In this document: one piece after another, positions 8,223-15,511 of the stretch | How the letters are laid out: each line of letters opens with the position of its first letter | Numbering within the stretch: position 1 is the stretch's first letter | NCBI GenBank assembly: GCA_023247235.1 | Contig: JAHFGW010000001.1 | Coordinates: forward strand, 1-36,751 | DNA: 36,751 nucleotides | Source: Candidatus Omnitrophota bacterium | GTDB taxonomy: Bacteria > Omnitrophota > Gorgyraeia > Aquiviventales > Aquiviventaceae | Direction of reading: 5' to 3' | Notes under the pieces: model-generated | Told to the model about the DNA's origin: nothing | Database searches by the model: none | What the model saw: the letters and a program-made list of their open reading frames with translations, nothing else | Translations under genes and position numbers: made by a program

Positions 8223-8948
8223 ATGCATCGTATCCTGATCGCTCCGCAGATCCACGCCGGGTCTGTCGTGACGATCACTGACCGCCGCACCGTCCACCAC
8301 TTGCGCAACGTCCTCCGGGTGCAGGCGGGCGAGCCGATCGCCTGCGCAGACGGTCAAGGGCGTCTCTACATCGGCCGCATCGCGCGGCAGGTGGCGAGTG
8401 CCGTGACCGTGGCGGTTGAACGCGAGCAGCAGGAGCCGGCGGCCGCCTTGCAGATCACGCTCGCCCAGGCGATGATCCGGCCGGAGTCCTTTGAATGGGT
8501 GCTGCAGAAGGCGACCGAGCTGGGCGCCAGCCGGATCATCCCGACGGTGTGCGCGCGCTCAAGCCTGCGGCACGCGAGCTCGTCGCGCGTGGATCGTTGG
8601 CGCCGGATCCTCGAGGCGGCGTCGGCCCAGTGCGGGCGCGCGAGGGTGCCCCAACTGGACCGGGCCACGCCGCTTGCAGACGTGCTCCAGGGTGCGCGCC
8701 GGCAGGCCACCTGGCTGCTGACCCTCCAGGGCGAGGGCCGGCCGATCCGCGGGGAGCTGATGCGGTTGGGCGGCCTCGCTGAGCTGGTGGTGCTGATCGG
8801 GCCGGAAGGCGACTTTACCGCCGAAGAAGTCCAGCAGGCGCTGGAGGCGGGGGCCACACCGATTCACTTGGCCGGCGGCATCCTGCGGTCGGAAACCGCC
8901 GCAGTGGCCGCGCTCGTCTTGGCCCAGCAGGCGGTCGGCGCCTTGTGA
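8223..8948 (+). CDS. rsmE: 16S rRNA m3U1498 methyltransferase RsmE
   Basis: The 241-residue protein has an N-terminal PUA-like RNA-binding part (HRILIAPQIHAG ... HHLRNVLRVQAGE) and a C-terminal SPOUT (knotted) methyltransferase domain. The family signature is LIGPEGDFTAEE followed by LAGGILRSETAAVAAL, which forms the SAM-binding knot. It methylates N3 of U1498 in 16S rRNA using SAM. The longer open frame would run back through the tRNA, so ATG 8223 is the sensible start; the ribosome site there is weak. It is followed by a palindromic element and rng. Confidence 0.93.
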   Translation: MHRILIAPQIHAGSVVTITDRRTVHHLRNVLRVQAGEPIACADGQGRLYIGRIARQVASAVTVAVEREQQEPAAALQITLAQAMIRPESFEWVLQKATELGASRIIPTVCARSSLRHASSSRVDRWRRILEAASAQCGRARVPQLDRATPLADVLQGARRQATWLLTLQGEGRPIRGELMRLGGLAELVVLIGPEGDFTAEEVQQALEAGATPIHLAGGILRSETAAVAALVLAQQAVGAL

Positions 8949-8966
8949 AGGAGACGGTTCCAAGAA

Positions 8967-9120
8967 CAGGCCACGGGTGACGCCGGAGGGGAGGCCCCTG
9001 CCGCCGCCCGTCCCTCGGCCCGAGGCCTCGGGATCGCTCGCCGAGGATCCCGAGCCCTGGCGAGGGACAGCCGCAGCGAGGACGGGGGCGGGGTCCGCAG
9101 GCGGCAGGACCCGTGGCCTG
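8967..9120 (+). ncRNA. 154-nt rod-like palindromic structure upstream of rng (ncRNA, 5'UTR element or palindromic repeat)
   Basis: Both ends are perfectly complementary over 12 bp: CAGGCCACGGGT (8967-8978) and ACCCGTGGCCTG (9109-9120). Inside, CCTGCCGCC (8997-9005) pairs with 9100-9108, and CCCGTC plus CTCG (9007-9017) pair with 9077-9086 around one bulged base. An apical stem, CTCGGGATC (9027-9035), pairs with GATCCCGAG (9046-9054). All stems nest without crossing. It fills most of the 206-nt rsmE-rng gap and ends 34 nt before the rng start. Known RNase E messages are regulated by 5'UTR hairpins, and 6S RNA has a similar overall shape, but I see no conserved sequence that proves either. A MITE-like element is equally possible. 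Confidence 0.5.
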
Positions 9121-9154
9121 CATGAGAAGTCTGACACAGTCGAACTGGAGACAC

Positions 9155-10666
9155 ATGGCAAAGATCAAGGAGATTTTCATCAGTTCTGACGCGCACGAGA
9201 GCCGCGTCGCCGTGACGGAGGACAAGCGCTTGGAGGAGTTCTACGTCGAGCGGCGCACGGACCAGCGCGTCGTGGGCAGCATTTACAAGGGCCGCGTGAC
9301 GTCCGTCGTGCCAGGGATCGGCGCGGCGTTCGTGGACATCGGGCTCGAGAAGAACGGGTTCCTCTACGTGTCGGATATCATCGAGCCGAAACCCGAGGAA
9401 GACGCGATCCTGGAGGGCGAGCCGGCGCGCAAGCCGCACGGCCATGGGTCCCACCGGCGCTCGCGGATCGAGGACGTCGTCAAGCAAGGCCAGGAAGTGC
9501 TGGTCCAGGTGGTGAAAGAGCCGTTCGGCACCAAGGGGGCTCGCCTCACCACCCACATCTCGCTGCCGGGCCGTTACATGGTGCTCATGGCCAACGATGC
9601 GCGCCTGGGCATCTCCAAGCGGATTGACGACTCGGCGGAGCGCGGCCGCCTGCGGGACATCCTCAAGGAGTTGAAGTTTTCGGATGAAGCGGGCTTGATC
9701 ATCCGCACCGCCGGCCAGGGCAAGGACAAAAAGGCCTTCGTCCGCGACGTGCGCTACCTTTCGAACCTCTACCAGCGGATCAAGCGGGGAGCCGCCCGCG
9801 CCAAGGCGCCGGCCTGCGTGCACCAGGAATATCCCTTGTCCCAGCGCGTGATTCGGGACAGCTACACGGAAGACGTGCACCGCATCGTCGTGGATTCGAA
9901 AGCGGAGTTTCACCGGATCCGCGGGTTCCTGCAGACCTTGATTCCCGGCGTGCGGGTTCGCATGGAGCGCTACACCGGCGAGGAGCCGCTCTTCGAGAAG
10001 GAAGAGTTCGACGAGCAAATCGCCGCCCTGTTCGACAAGCGCGTCGTGCTGCCCTCGGGCGGGTCGATCATCATCGAGCCGACCGAGGGGCTGGTCGCGA
10101 TCGACGTGAATACCAGCAAGTTCACCGGGCGGCGCAACCTGGAAGAGACGGCCTTCCAAGTGGACAAGGAGGCCGCCATCGAAGTCGCCCGGCAACTGCG
10201 CCTGCGGGACATCGGGGGCATCGTCGTGATCGACTTCATCGACCTCGATGTGCCCGCGCACCGGCGGGAGCTGGTGGCGACGCTGGAGCACGCCTTGGAG
10301 CGCGACCGTTCCAAGACCAACCTGGTGTCGTTTTCCGAGATCTGCGTGGCTGAGCTGACACGGCAACGCATGCGCCGATCGTTCGAAACGGTCAGCTACC
10401 AACCGTGCCCCTACTGCGGAGGGCGCGGGTCGGTCAAGTCTGTGCTCACGGTGGCGATCGGCGCGATCCGGCAAGCCAGGCGGGAGCTGAAGCAGAGCAG
10501 CGGCAAGACCCTGGAGCTCTTGGTGCATCCTCAAGTCGCGCTGCACTTGCTGCAGCAGGAGCGCGGCAGCCTCTCGCAGTTGGAAGCCCAGAGCCACGCG
10601 AAAATCCTGGTCTTGTCGGATCCCAGCCTCCACCTTGAGGACGTCAAGGTCCAGGCCGCCGCTTGA
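9155..10666 (+). CDS. rng: Ribonuclease G/E family endoribonuclease
   Basis: The 503-residue protein has an S1-like RNA-binding domain (about 35-125, YKGRVTSVVPGIGAAFVDIG) inside the RNase E/G catalytic fold. Asp317 (LVAIDVNTSKF) and Asp360 (GIVVIDFIDL) match the catalytic metal-binding pair of RNase E, with the same 43-residue spacing. CPYC near residues 418-421 is the Zn-link cysteine motif. The length fits RNase G: there is no long C-terminal degradosome scaffold. It would cleave single-stranded AU-rich RNA and mature 16S rRNA 5' ends. CTGGAG precedes ATG 9155. In many bacteria rng lies just before rplU-rpmA, as here. Confidence 0.94.
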   Translation: MAKIKEIFISSDAHESRVAVTEDKRLEEFYVERRTDQRVVGSIYKGRVTSVVPGIGAAFVDIGLEKNGFLYVSDIIEPKPEEDAILEGEPARKPHGHGSHRRSRIEDVVKQGQEVLVQVVKEPFGTKGARLTTHISLPGRYMVLMANDARLGISKRIDDSAERGRLRDILKELKFSDEAGLIIRTAGQGKDKKAFVRDVRYLSNLYQRIKRGAARAKAPACVHQEYPLSQRVIRDSYTEDVHRIVVDSKAEFHRIRGFLQTLIPGVRVRMERYTGEEPLFEKEEFDEQIAALFDKRVVLPSGGSIIIEPTEGLVAIDVNTSKFTGRRNLEETAFQVDKEAAIEVARQLRLRDIGGIVVIDFIDLDVPAHRRELVATLEHALERDRSKTNLVSFSEICVAELTRQRMRRSFETVSYQPCPYCGGRGSVKSVLTVAIGAIRQARRELKQSSGKTLELLVHPQVALHLLQQERGSLSQLEAQSHAKILVLSDPSLHLEDVKVQAAA

Positions 10667-10673
10667 GCTGCTG

Positions 10674-10702
10674 TTGACCTGGCAGAATTTCTCCGCTATG
10701 CT
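10674..10702 (+). promoter_or_regulatory. Sigma70-type promoter giving a probable leaderless rplU transcript
   Basis: TTGACC (10674-10679), 17-nt spacer, TATGCT (10697-10702). Placing +1 seven bases after the -10 box puts it on the A of the rplU ATG (10709). No Shine-Dalgarno sequence is present upstream. Confidence 0.65.
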
Positions 10703-10708
10703 AATGCA

Positions 10709-11050
10709 ATGAATCGTTACGCAATCGTCGAAGTCGGCGGGCGGCAGTGGAAAGTTGAGGCCGGGACCCGTCTCCAGGTCAACCGGCTGGTGGCGGAAGT
10801 CGGCGCTCAGCATGCGATCGGCCAAGTGCTCCTGGCCCGCGATGGGGATCACGTGCAGGTCGGCCAGCCCTTTGTCGCCGGCGCCCAGGTGTTGTGCGAG
10901 GTGCTGGAGCATCCCAAGGGCCCCAAAGTGATCTCCTTCAAGTATCGGCGCCGCGAAAACTGGCGGCGGACGGTCGGGCATCGCCAGCCGCTGACCCGCT
11001 TGCTTGTCAAAGACATCCAGTTAGAAGGAGCCCGCAGCGATGGCGCATAA
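10709..11050 (+). CDS. rplU: 50S ribosomal protein bL21
   Basis: The protein has 113 residues and starts [18 protein letters not shown], the bL21 signature (YAIVxxGGKQYKVxxG). The C-terminal [28 protein letters not shown] matches the rRNA-binding end. It is about ten residues longer than the E. coli form because of the C-terminal tail. A strong promoter lies immediately upstream with no ribosome site, so the mRNA is probably leaderless. The 3' end overlaps rpmA by 11 nt, giving tight coupling of the two ribosomal genes. Confidence 0.95.
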   Translation: MNRYAIVEVGGRQWKVEAGTRLQVNRLVAEVGAQHAIGQVLLARDGDHVQVGQPFVAGAQVLCEVLEHPKGPKVISFKYRRRENWRRTVGHRQPLTRLLVKDIQLEGARSDGA

Positions 11051-11300
11051 GACAGGCGTCGGGTCCACGCGCAACGGCCGTGACAGCCGCAGCAAGCGGC
11101 TGGGGATCAAGCGCTATGCCGGCGAGCGGGTTCAGGCCGGAACGATCCTCATCCGGCAGCGCGGCACCGTCTTCAAGGCGGGGTGGTTCGTCGGCATCGG
11201 CAAGGACTGGACCCTCTTCGCCACGCGAGACGGCATCGTCCGGTTCCCCCGGCCCGGAATCATCAGCATCGAGCCGCTGCCGGCGGGTTCCACCTCGTAG
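11040..11300 (+). CDS. rpmA: 50S ribosomal protein bL27
   Basis: The 86-residue protein starts [20 protein letters not shown], close to the canonical bL27 N-terminus that reaches the peptidyl-transferase centre. It has the full GVKRYAGE-like and GTVFKAG motifs (here IKRYAGE and GTVFKAG). There is no cleavable Firmicutes-type extension, so no Prp processing is expected. AAGGAG lies about 10 nt upstream, inside rplU. The gene overlaps rplU by 11 nt, while the usual arrangement has a short spacer. Confidence 0.96.
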   Translation: MAHKTGVGSTRNGRDSRSKRLGIKRYAGERVQAGTILIRQRGTVFKAGWFVGIGKDWTLFATRDGIVRFPRPGIISIEPLPAGSTS

Positions 11301-11358
11301 GACGCCGGCGTCGCGGCCAGAGTCGCCGTGAGCCCATCCGGATCGTCCCTCCCTTAAT

Positions 11359-11377
11359 GGTGCCAGGCACCTTTTTT
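11359..11377 (+). terminator. GGTGCCAGGCACC palindrome plus T6, probable terminator after rpmA
   Basis: The 13-nt palindrome GGTGCCAGGCACC (11359-11371) is followed by six T. It folds as a 5-bp stem with a 3-nt loop and lies 58 nt after rpmA and 40 nt before obgE. The same 13-mer occurs at 24034 and, inverted, at 24059, so it is a repeated element as well as a likely terminator. Confidence 0.55.
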
Positions 11378-11416
11378 GCAGGCACCGTGGCCGAGCCCGC
11401 CATTCCTTGATGACCC

Positions 11417-12427
11417 ATGTGGTTTGTCGATCGCGCCCAGATCCTGGTGAAAGCCGGAGACGGCGGCCGAGGCTGCTCGGCCTTCGCCCAGCCCCCCTAT
11501 ACCCGCACCCCCTATCCGGATGGGGGCAATGGCGGCGACGGCGGTGACGTCCTGGTGGAAGCGGATCCCAACGTGGCGACGCTCCTGGACTTTCAGTTCC
11601 GCCACGAGTTCAAGGCGGGCCGCGGACGGCATGGGAGCGGGAACAACAGGACCGGCGCATGCGGCGAAGACGCGTTGATCCGGGTCCCATTGGGGACCGT
11701 CATCTACGAGCGCGGGGCTGATGAGATCGTGACGGATTTGACCGAAGACGGCCAGCGGGTGGTGGTGGCGCGCGGCGGCCGAGGCGGGGTTGGCAACGCC
11801 AACGCCCGACAGGCCATGCCCGGACAAGCCGGCGAACAGCGGCACGTGCGGCTTGAGCTGAAGCTCATCGCCGATGTGGGGCTCGTGGGGTTTCCGAATG
11901 CCGGCAAATCCTCGCTGCTGCGCCGCCTCTCCGCCGCCCGGCCCAAGGTGGCGGCGTATCCGTTTACCACGCGGCATCCTGTCCTTGGCGTGGTCCAAGC
12001 GCCCGACGGCGGCTCCTTCGTCGCGTGTGATATCCCCGGCCTCATCGAAGGCGCCTCCCAGGGCCGAGGGCTGGGGTTCGAATTCTTGCGCCACATCGAA
12101 CGGACCCGCCTCTTGCTCCACGTGGTCGATCTGAGCGCCCAAGCGCCCAGCCCCTTGGAGGCGTACCGGCAGCTTGGCAACGAGCTGGCGGCGTATAATC
12201 CGGTGTTGGCGCGCCGCCCGCAGCTGGTCGTAGCGAACAAGCTCGATCTGCCCGAGGCGCGCGCGCAGCTGGAGGGGTTTCGCCAGGCCGTGTCAGAGCC
12301 GGTCCTGGCGATGTCCACCGCCACAGGCGAAGGGATTCCTCAGCTCCTCCAAGCCGTCTGGGAGGCGCTGGCGCGCCTGCCGCAGGCCCCGGCCTCCCAA
12401 CTGTCTCGGGTCGACCGCGCGTCATGA
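11417..12427 (+). CDS. obgE: Obg/CgtA ribosome-assembly GTPase
   Basis: The 336-residue protein has the Gly-rich Obg fold (1-158; PDGGNGGDGGDV and RGGRGGVGNANA). The GTPase domain carries G1 GFPNAGKSS, switch II DIPGLIEGA and G4 NKLD. Obg assists late 50S assembly and responds to guanine nucleotides. The optional C-terminal OCT domain is absent, which is common outside Firmicutes. The usual basic RREK segment near residues 23-32 is replaced by AFAQPPYTRT, a departure from the canonical sequence. ATG 11417 matches the family N-terminus. The rplU-rpmA-obgE order is widely conserved. The stop overlaps proB (ATGA). Confidence 0.95.
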   Translation: MWFVDRAQILVKAGDGGRGCSAFAQPPYTRTPYPDGGNGGDGGDVLVEADPNVATLLDFQFRHEFKAGRGRHGSGNNRTGACGEDALIRVPLGTVIYERGADEIVTDLTEDGQRVVVARGGRGGVGNANARQAMPGQAGEQRHVRLELKLIADVGLVGFPNAGKSSLLRRLSAARPKVAAYPFTTRHPVLGVVQAPDGGSFVACDIPGLIEGASQGRGLGFEFLRHIERTRLLLHVVDLSAQAPSPLEAYRQLGNELAAYNPVLARRPQLVVANKLDLPEARAQLEGFRQAVSEPVLAMSTATGEGIPQLLQAVWEALARLPQAPASQLSRVDRAS

Positions 12428-13602
12428 GCACGGCCGGCGCACAGCCTCAGCGGGTGGTCGTGAAAGTCGGCAGCAGCGTGCTGACCGACGAGGGGGGACG
12501 CGTGGTGCCCGCTCGCGTGCGCGAGCTCTCGGGACAGCTCGCCAAGCTGATCCGGGCGCATCGGCAGGTCGTGCTGGTGTCCTCGGGCGCCATTGCGTGC
12601 GGCATGGAGCTTTGGGGGCTGAAACGCCGGCCCGCGGCGCTGCCTCAGCTGCAGGCGTGCGCCGCGCTCGGCCAAAGCCGGCTGATGCGCCTCTACAGCG
12701 AGGCGTTCGCGTCGCACGAGCTCTTGGTGGCGCAGGTCCTGCTGACTCAGGATGATTTGGCTCAGCGGGGGCGGCGGGCGAACGCCCGGGCGGCCCTGGT
12801 GGCCTTGTTGCAGCGAGGGGTCGTGCCCATCGTCAACGAGAATGATACGGTTGCCGTGGAAGAGATCACCTTCGGCGATAATGATCGGCTGGCGGCCTTG
12901 GTGGCGCCGGTCGTCGGGGCGCAGCTGGTCATCCTGCTCTCGGACGTCGAAGGATTTCTCAAGGACGGCCAGTTGATCGAGCGCCTGAGCGCTTCCGGCG
13001 CGGTGGACCACGGGGCCTGCCATGATCCTTCGACTCGCCACGCACATGACGCAGCTGGCTCAGGATTTCGCCCTGGGGGGCTTCATGGCCGCAAGCGGCA
13101 GGTCACCAAGGGCGGGATGGTCTCGAAACTCGAAGCCGCCCGCATCGCGGGCCATTGTGGAATTCCAACCGTCATCGCCAGCGGCTTGCGCCCAGGCGTG
13201 CTGGAGGATTTGCTGGCGGGCAAGCCCGTGGGGACGCTGTGCGTGCCGCCCGATAGCCGGCTCAGCGGACGCAAGTGGTGGATGGCCTTCGCGCTTCGCC
13301 GGCCCCATGGCGAGCTGGTGATTGATCCCGGCGCGACGCACGCGGTCGCCGAGCAGGGCCGCAGCGTGTTGGCCTCGGGGATCCTCAAGGTGCGCGGACG
13401 CTTCGCGGCCGGCGCGTGCGTGTCCATCGTGACGGCGGATCGGCGGGAGCTGGCGCGGGGGGTGACAAACTTCTCTTCGGCGGAGCTGGCCCGTGTGCGA
13501 GGGCTCAAGAGCGCGGAAATCGCGAAGCTCCTAGGGCCGACGCGCGGACGAGAGGCGGTGCACCGGGACCACCTGGTGTTGGCCAGAGAATGGCGGCCAT
13601 GA
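12424..13602 (+). CDS. proB: Glutamate 5-kinase (ProB) with PUA domain
   Basis: This enzyme phosphorylates glutamate at the gamma-carboxyl, the first step of proline synthesis. The 392 residues include an amino-acid-kinase fold with VVVKVGSSVLT at the N-terminus, VLVSSGAIACG, VPIVNENDTVAVEEITFGDND and TKGGMVSKLEAA. A C-terminal PUA domain runs from about 295 to 375. It overlaps obgE (ATGA at 12424) and proA (ATGA at 13599). Residues about 196-222 are unusual: His/Asp/Gly-rich, unlike the family, while another frame over the same bases reads LRLATHMTQLAQDF. Two compensating frameshifts, the second at a G6 run near 13075-13080, are possible. The function call is secure, the middle segment is not. 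Confidence 0.9.
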   Translation: MSTAGAQPQRVVVKVGSSVLTDEGGRVVPARVRELSGQLAKLIRAHRQVVLVSSGAIACGMELWGLKRRPAALPQLQACAALGQSRLMRLYSEAFASHELLVAQVLLTQDDLAQRGRRANARAALVALLQRGVVPIVNENDTVAVEEITFGDNDRLAALVAPVVGAQLVILLSDVEGFLKDGQLIERLSASGAVDHGACHDPSTRHAHDAAGSGFRPGGLHGRKRQVTKGGMVSKLEAARIAGHCGIPTVIASGLRPGVLEDLLAGKPVGTLCVPPDSRLSGRKWWMAFALRRPHGELVIDPGATHAVAEQGRSVLASGILKVRGRFAAGACVSIVTADRRELARGVTNFSSAELARVRGLKSAEIAKLLGPTRGREAVHRDHLVLAREWRP

Positions 13603-14891
13603 GTCCCAAGGGCGAGACAGGCACGGAGTTGAGCGAGCAGGCCCGAGTCGCGGTCGTGGCGACGGTCGAGGCGGCCCGCCGCTCAAGCCGCGTCCTGGCG
13701 CGCGCCTCGACCCAGCAGAAGAACGCGGCGCTGGGCGCGATGGCCCACGCGTTGGCGGATGGCCGCGCACGCATTCTGGAGGCCAATCGTGAGGATGTGG
13801 AGGGGGCGCGCACGACGCAATTGTCTCCCGCGTTGATCGACCGCCTGAGGCTGGATGAGACGCGGTTGGGCGAGATGATCACCTCCATTGAGGCCGTCGC
13901 CGCCTTGCCGGATCCCGTCGGGCAGATCCTGGCGAGCTGGCGCCGGCCCAACGGGCTGGAGATCCAGAAGGTCCGCGTGCCGCTTGGCGTCGTGGGCATC
14001 GTCTATGAGTCGCGCCCGAATGTGACCAGCGACTGCGCGTGTCTCTGCCTGAAGAGCGGCAATGCCGTCGTGCTGCGGGGCGGCTCGGAATCATTCCACT
14101 CCAACCGCGCGATCGCCGCGTCGCTGCAAGGCGCGTTGCGGCGGCAGGGATTGCCGCCGGAAGCCATCGGCGCGATCCCAGTGCCGGGCCGCGGGGCGGT
14201 GGACCTCCTACTGCAACTCGACCAGCTCATCGACGTGGTTATCCCCCGGGGCGGTGAGGCCCTGATCCGCAAGATCGTCGAGCGCTCCCGAATCCCCGTG
14301 ATCAAGCACGCGAAGGGCGTCTGCCACGTCTATGTCGATGAGGACGCCGATCCGGAGATGGCGGAGGCGATCGCGCTCAACGCGAAGTGTCAGCGCCCGG
14401 CGACCTGCAACGCCATGGAAACGCTCCTGGTGCATGAGCGCCTGGCCGCGACGTGGCTGCCGCGGGTGATCACGCGGCTGCAGGCGCAGGGAGTTGAGAT
14501 CCGCGGCGACGAGCGCGCGGCGGCGGTTGCGCCGGGGATCGCGCGGGCGAGCGACCAGGACTGGTCGACCGAATACCTGGCCTTAATCTTGTCGGTGCGC
14601 GTGGTCCGCTCCCTGGACGAGGCGATCGAGCACATCGCGCGCTATGGGTCCGCGCATTCCGATGCCATCGTGACGAAGGATGAGGCCCGGGCGGCGCGAT
14701 TTCTCCGGGAGGTGGACTCCGCCGCCGTGTACGTGAATGCCTCGACGCGATTCACCGACGGCTTTGAGTTCGGACTCGGCGCGGAGATCGGCATCAGCAC
14801 CGACCGGCTGCACGCGCGGGGCCCCATGGGGCTGGAGGAGCTCACCACCTACAAGTACGTGGTGCGCGGCACGGGGCAGGTGCGCCAATGA
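13599..14891 (+). CDS. proA: Gamma-glutamyl phosphate reductase (ProA)
   Basis: This NADPH-dependent enzyme reduces glutamyl-5-phosphate to glutamate-5-semialdehyde, the second step of proline synthesis. The 430 residues show the aldehyde-dehydrogenase superfamily fold with LGVVGIVYESRPNVTSD, LRGGSESFHSN and the catalytic Cys (about 270) in KCQRPATCNAMET. The C-terminal ARGPMGLEELTTYKYVVRG is typical. The ATGA overlap with proB favours 13599; ATG 13590 is in frame and adds three residues. With proB it forms a translationally coupled pair. Confidence 0.95.
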   Translation: MSPKGETGTELSEQARVAVVATVEAARRSSRVLARASTQQKNAALGAMAHALADGRARILEANREDVEGARTTQLSPALIDRLRLDETRLGEMITSIEAVAALPDPVGQILASWRRPNGLEIQKVRVPLGVVGIVYESRPNVTSDCACLCLKSGNAVVLRGGSESFHSNRAIAASLQGALRRQGLPPEAIGAIPVPGRGAVDLLLQLDQLIDVVIPRGGEALIRKIVERSRIPVIKHAKGVCHVYVDEDADPEMAEAIALNAKCQRPATCNAMETLLVHERLAATWLPRVITRLQAQGVEIRGDERAAAVAPGIARASDQDWSTEYLALILSVRVVRSLDEAIEHIARYGSAHSDAIVTKDEARAARFLREVDSAAVYVNASTRFTDGFEFGLGAEIGISTDRLHARGPMGLEELTTYKYVVRGTGQVRQ

Positions 14892-15511
14892 CCGGCGCTC
14901 GAGGCTCGAGCCTGGAGGCTGGAGGCGAAGCCACGAGCCGAATGCGTTTGGGAATCTTCGGAGGGACCTTCAATCCGATCCATTGGGGGCACTTGGTGCT
15001 TGCAGAGACCGCTCGGGAGACGCTCGGGTTGGACCGCGTGCTATTTGTGCCGGCCCATCAGCCGCCGCACAAACGCGGCGCCGAGTTGGCCCCGGGACTC
15101 CAGCGGTTGGCGATGGTGCGGCTGGCGGTCCGAGACCATCCCGCCTTCGCCGCCTCCGATCTCGAGCTGATGCGCCAGGGCGTTTCCTATACCTTGGACA
15201 CCGTGCAGACAATCCATGATCAGCTTCCGGAGGCGACGCTGTTCTTGCTGATGGGACAGGATATGCTCCGCGTGCCGTGGCGCAACTGGGCGGCGATGAA
15301 GCGGCTCTGCACGATCGTGGTTGCGCCGCGCGCCAAGCCCGCGCGCGCCCAGGCGAAGATGCGGTGGTTGGGCATGCCCCGGATCGACGTCGCGTCCTCA
15401 GACATTCGAGCACGGGTCGCCGCCGGGCGGTCCATTCGCTATCTCGTGCCGCCGCCGGTCCAACGCTACATCCGCCAGCATCACCTGTATGAACACCGGA
15501 GGGGAGGATGA
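14888..15511 (+). CDS. nadD: Nicotinate-nucleotide adenylyltransferase (NadD)
   Basis: NadD makes deamido-NAD from nicotinate mononucleotide and ATP. The core starts at Met19 (MRLGIFGGTFNPIHWGH), with the nucleotidyltransferase HxGH motif, and ends with SSDIRARVAAGRSIRYLVP, matching the ISSTxIR motif. The ATGA overlap with proA and a weak AGGTG favour start 14888, which adds 18 non-conserved residues. Those residues are encoded by a run of four 7-bp units, so the start at 14942 (189 residues) is a real alternative and fits the family better. The stop overlaps corA (ATGA at 15508). Confidence 0.9.
   Translation: MTGARGSSLEAGGEATSRMRLGIFGGTFNPIHWGHLVLAETARETLGLDRVLFVPAHQPPHKRGAELAPGLQRLAMVRLAVRDHPAFAASDLELMRQGVSYTLDTVQTIHDQLPEATLFLLMGQDMLRVPWRNWAAMKRLCTIVVAPRAKPARAQAKMRWLGMPRIDVASSDIRARVAAGRSIRYLVPPPVQRYIRQHHLYEHRRGG
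14897..14924 (+). repeat. Array of four GC-rich 7-bp units near the nadD start
   Basis: Units read GCTCGAG, GCTCGAG, CCTGGAG, GCTGGAG. They lie between the two candidate nadD starts. The unit length and number match the longer inverted arrays at 19931 and 31831, but no clear inverted partner arm is seen here. Confidence 0.45.

Noticed and set aside
8967-9120. SRP (4.5S) RNA at the rsmE-rng gap
   Set aside because: The conserved SRP apical sequence with the GGAA-type tetraloop and its asymmetric loop is absent.
10632-10650. CCTTGA/TCAAGG inverted repeat as an rng terminator
   Set aside because: It lies inside the end of the rng coding sequence and has no T-run.
8864-10981. Long minus-strand open frame opposite rng
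   Set aside because: It is a shadow of rng in a GC-rich genome: low-complexity composition, no domain, and it crosses the rsmE end, the palindromic gap and rplU.
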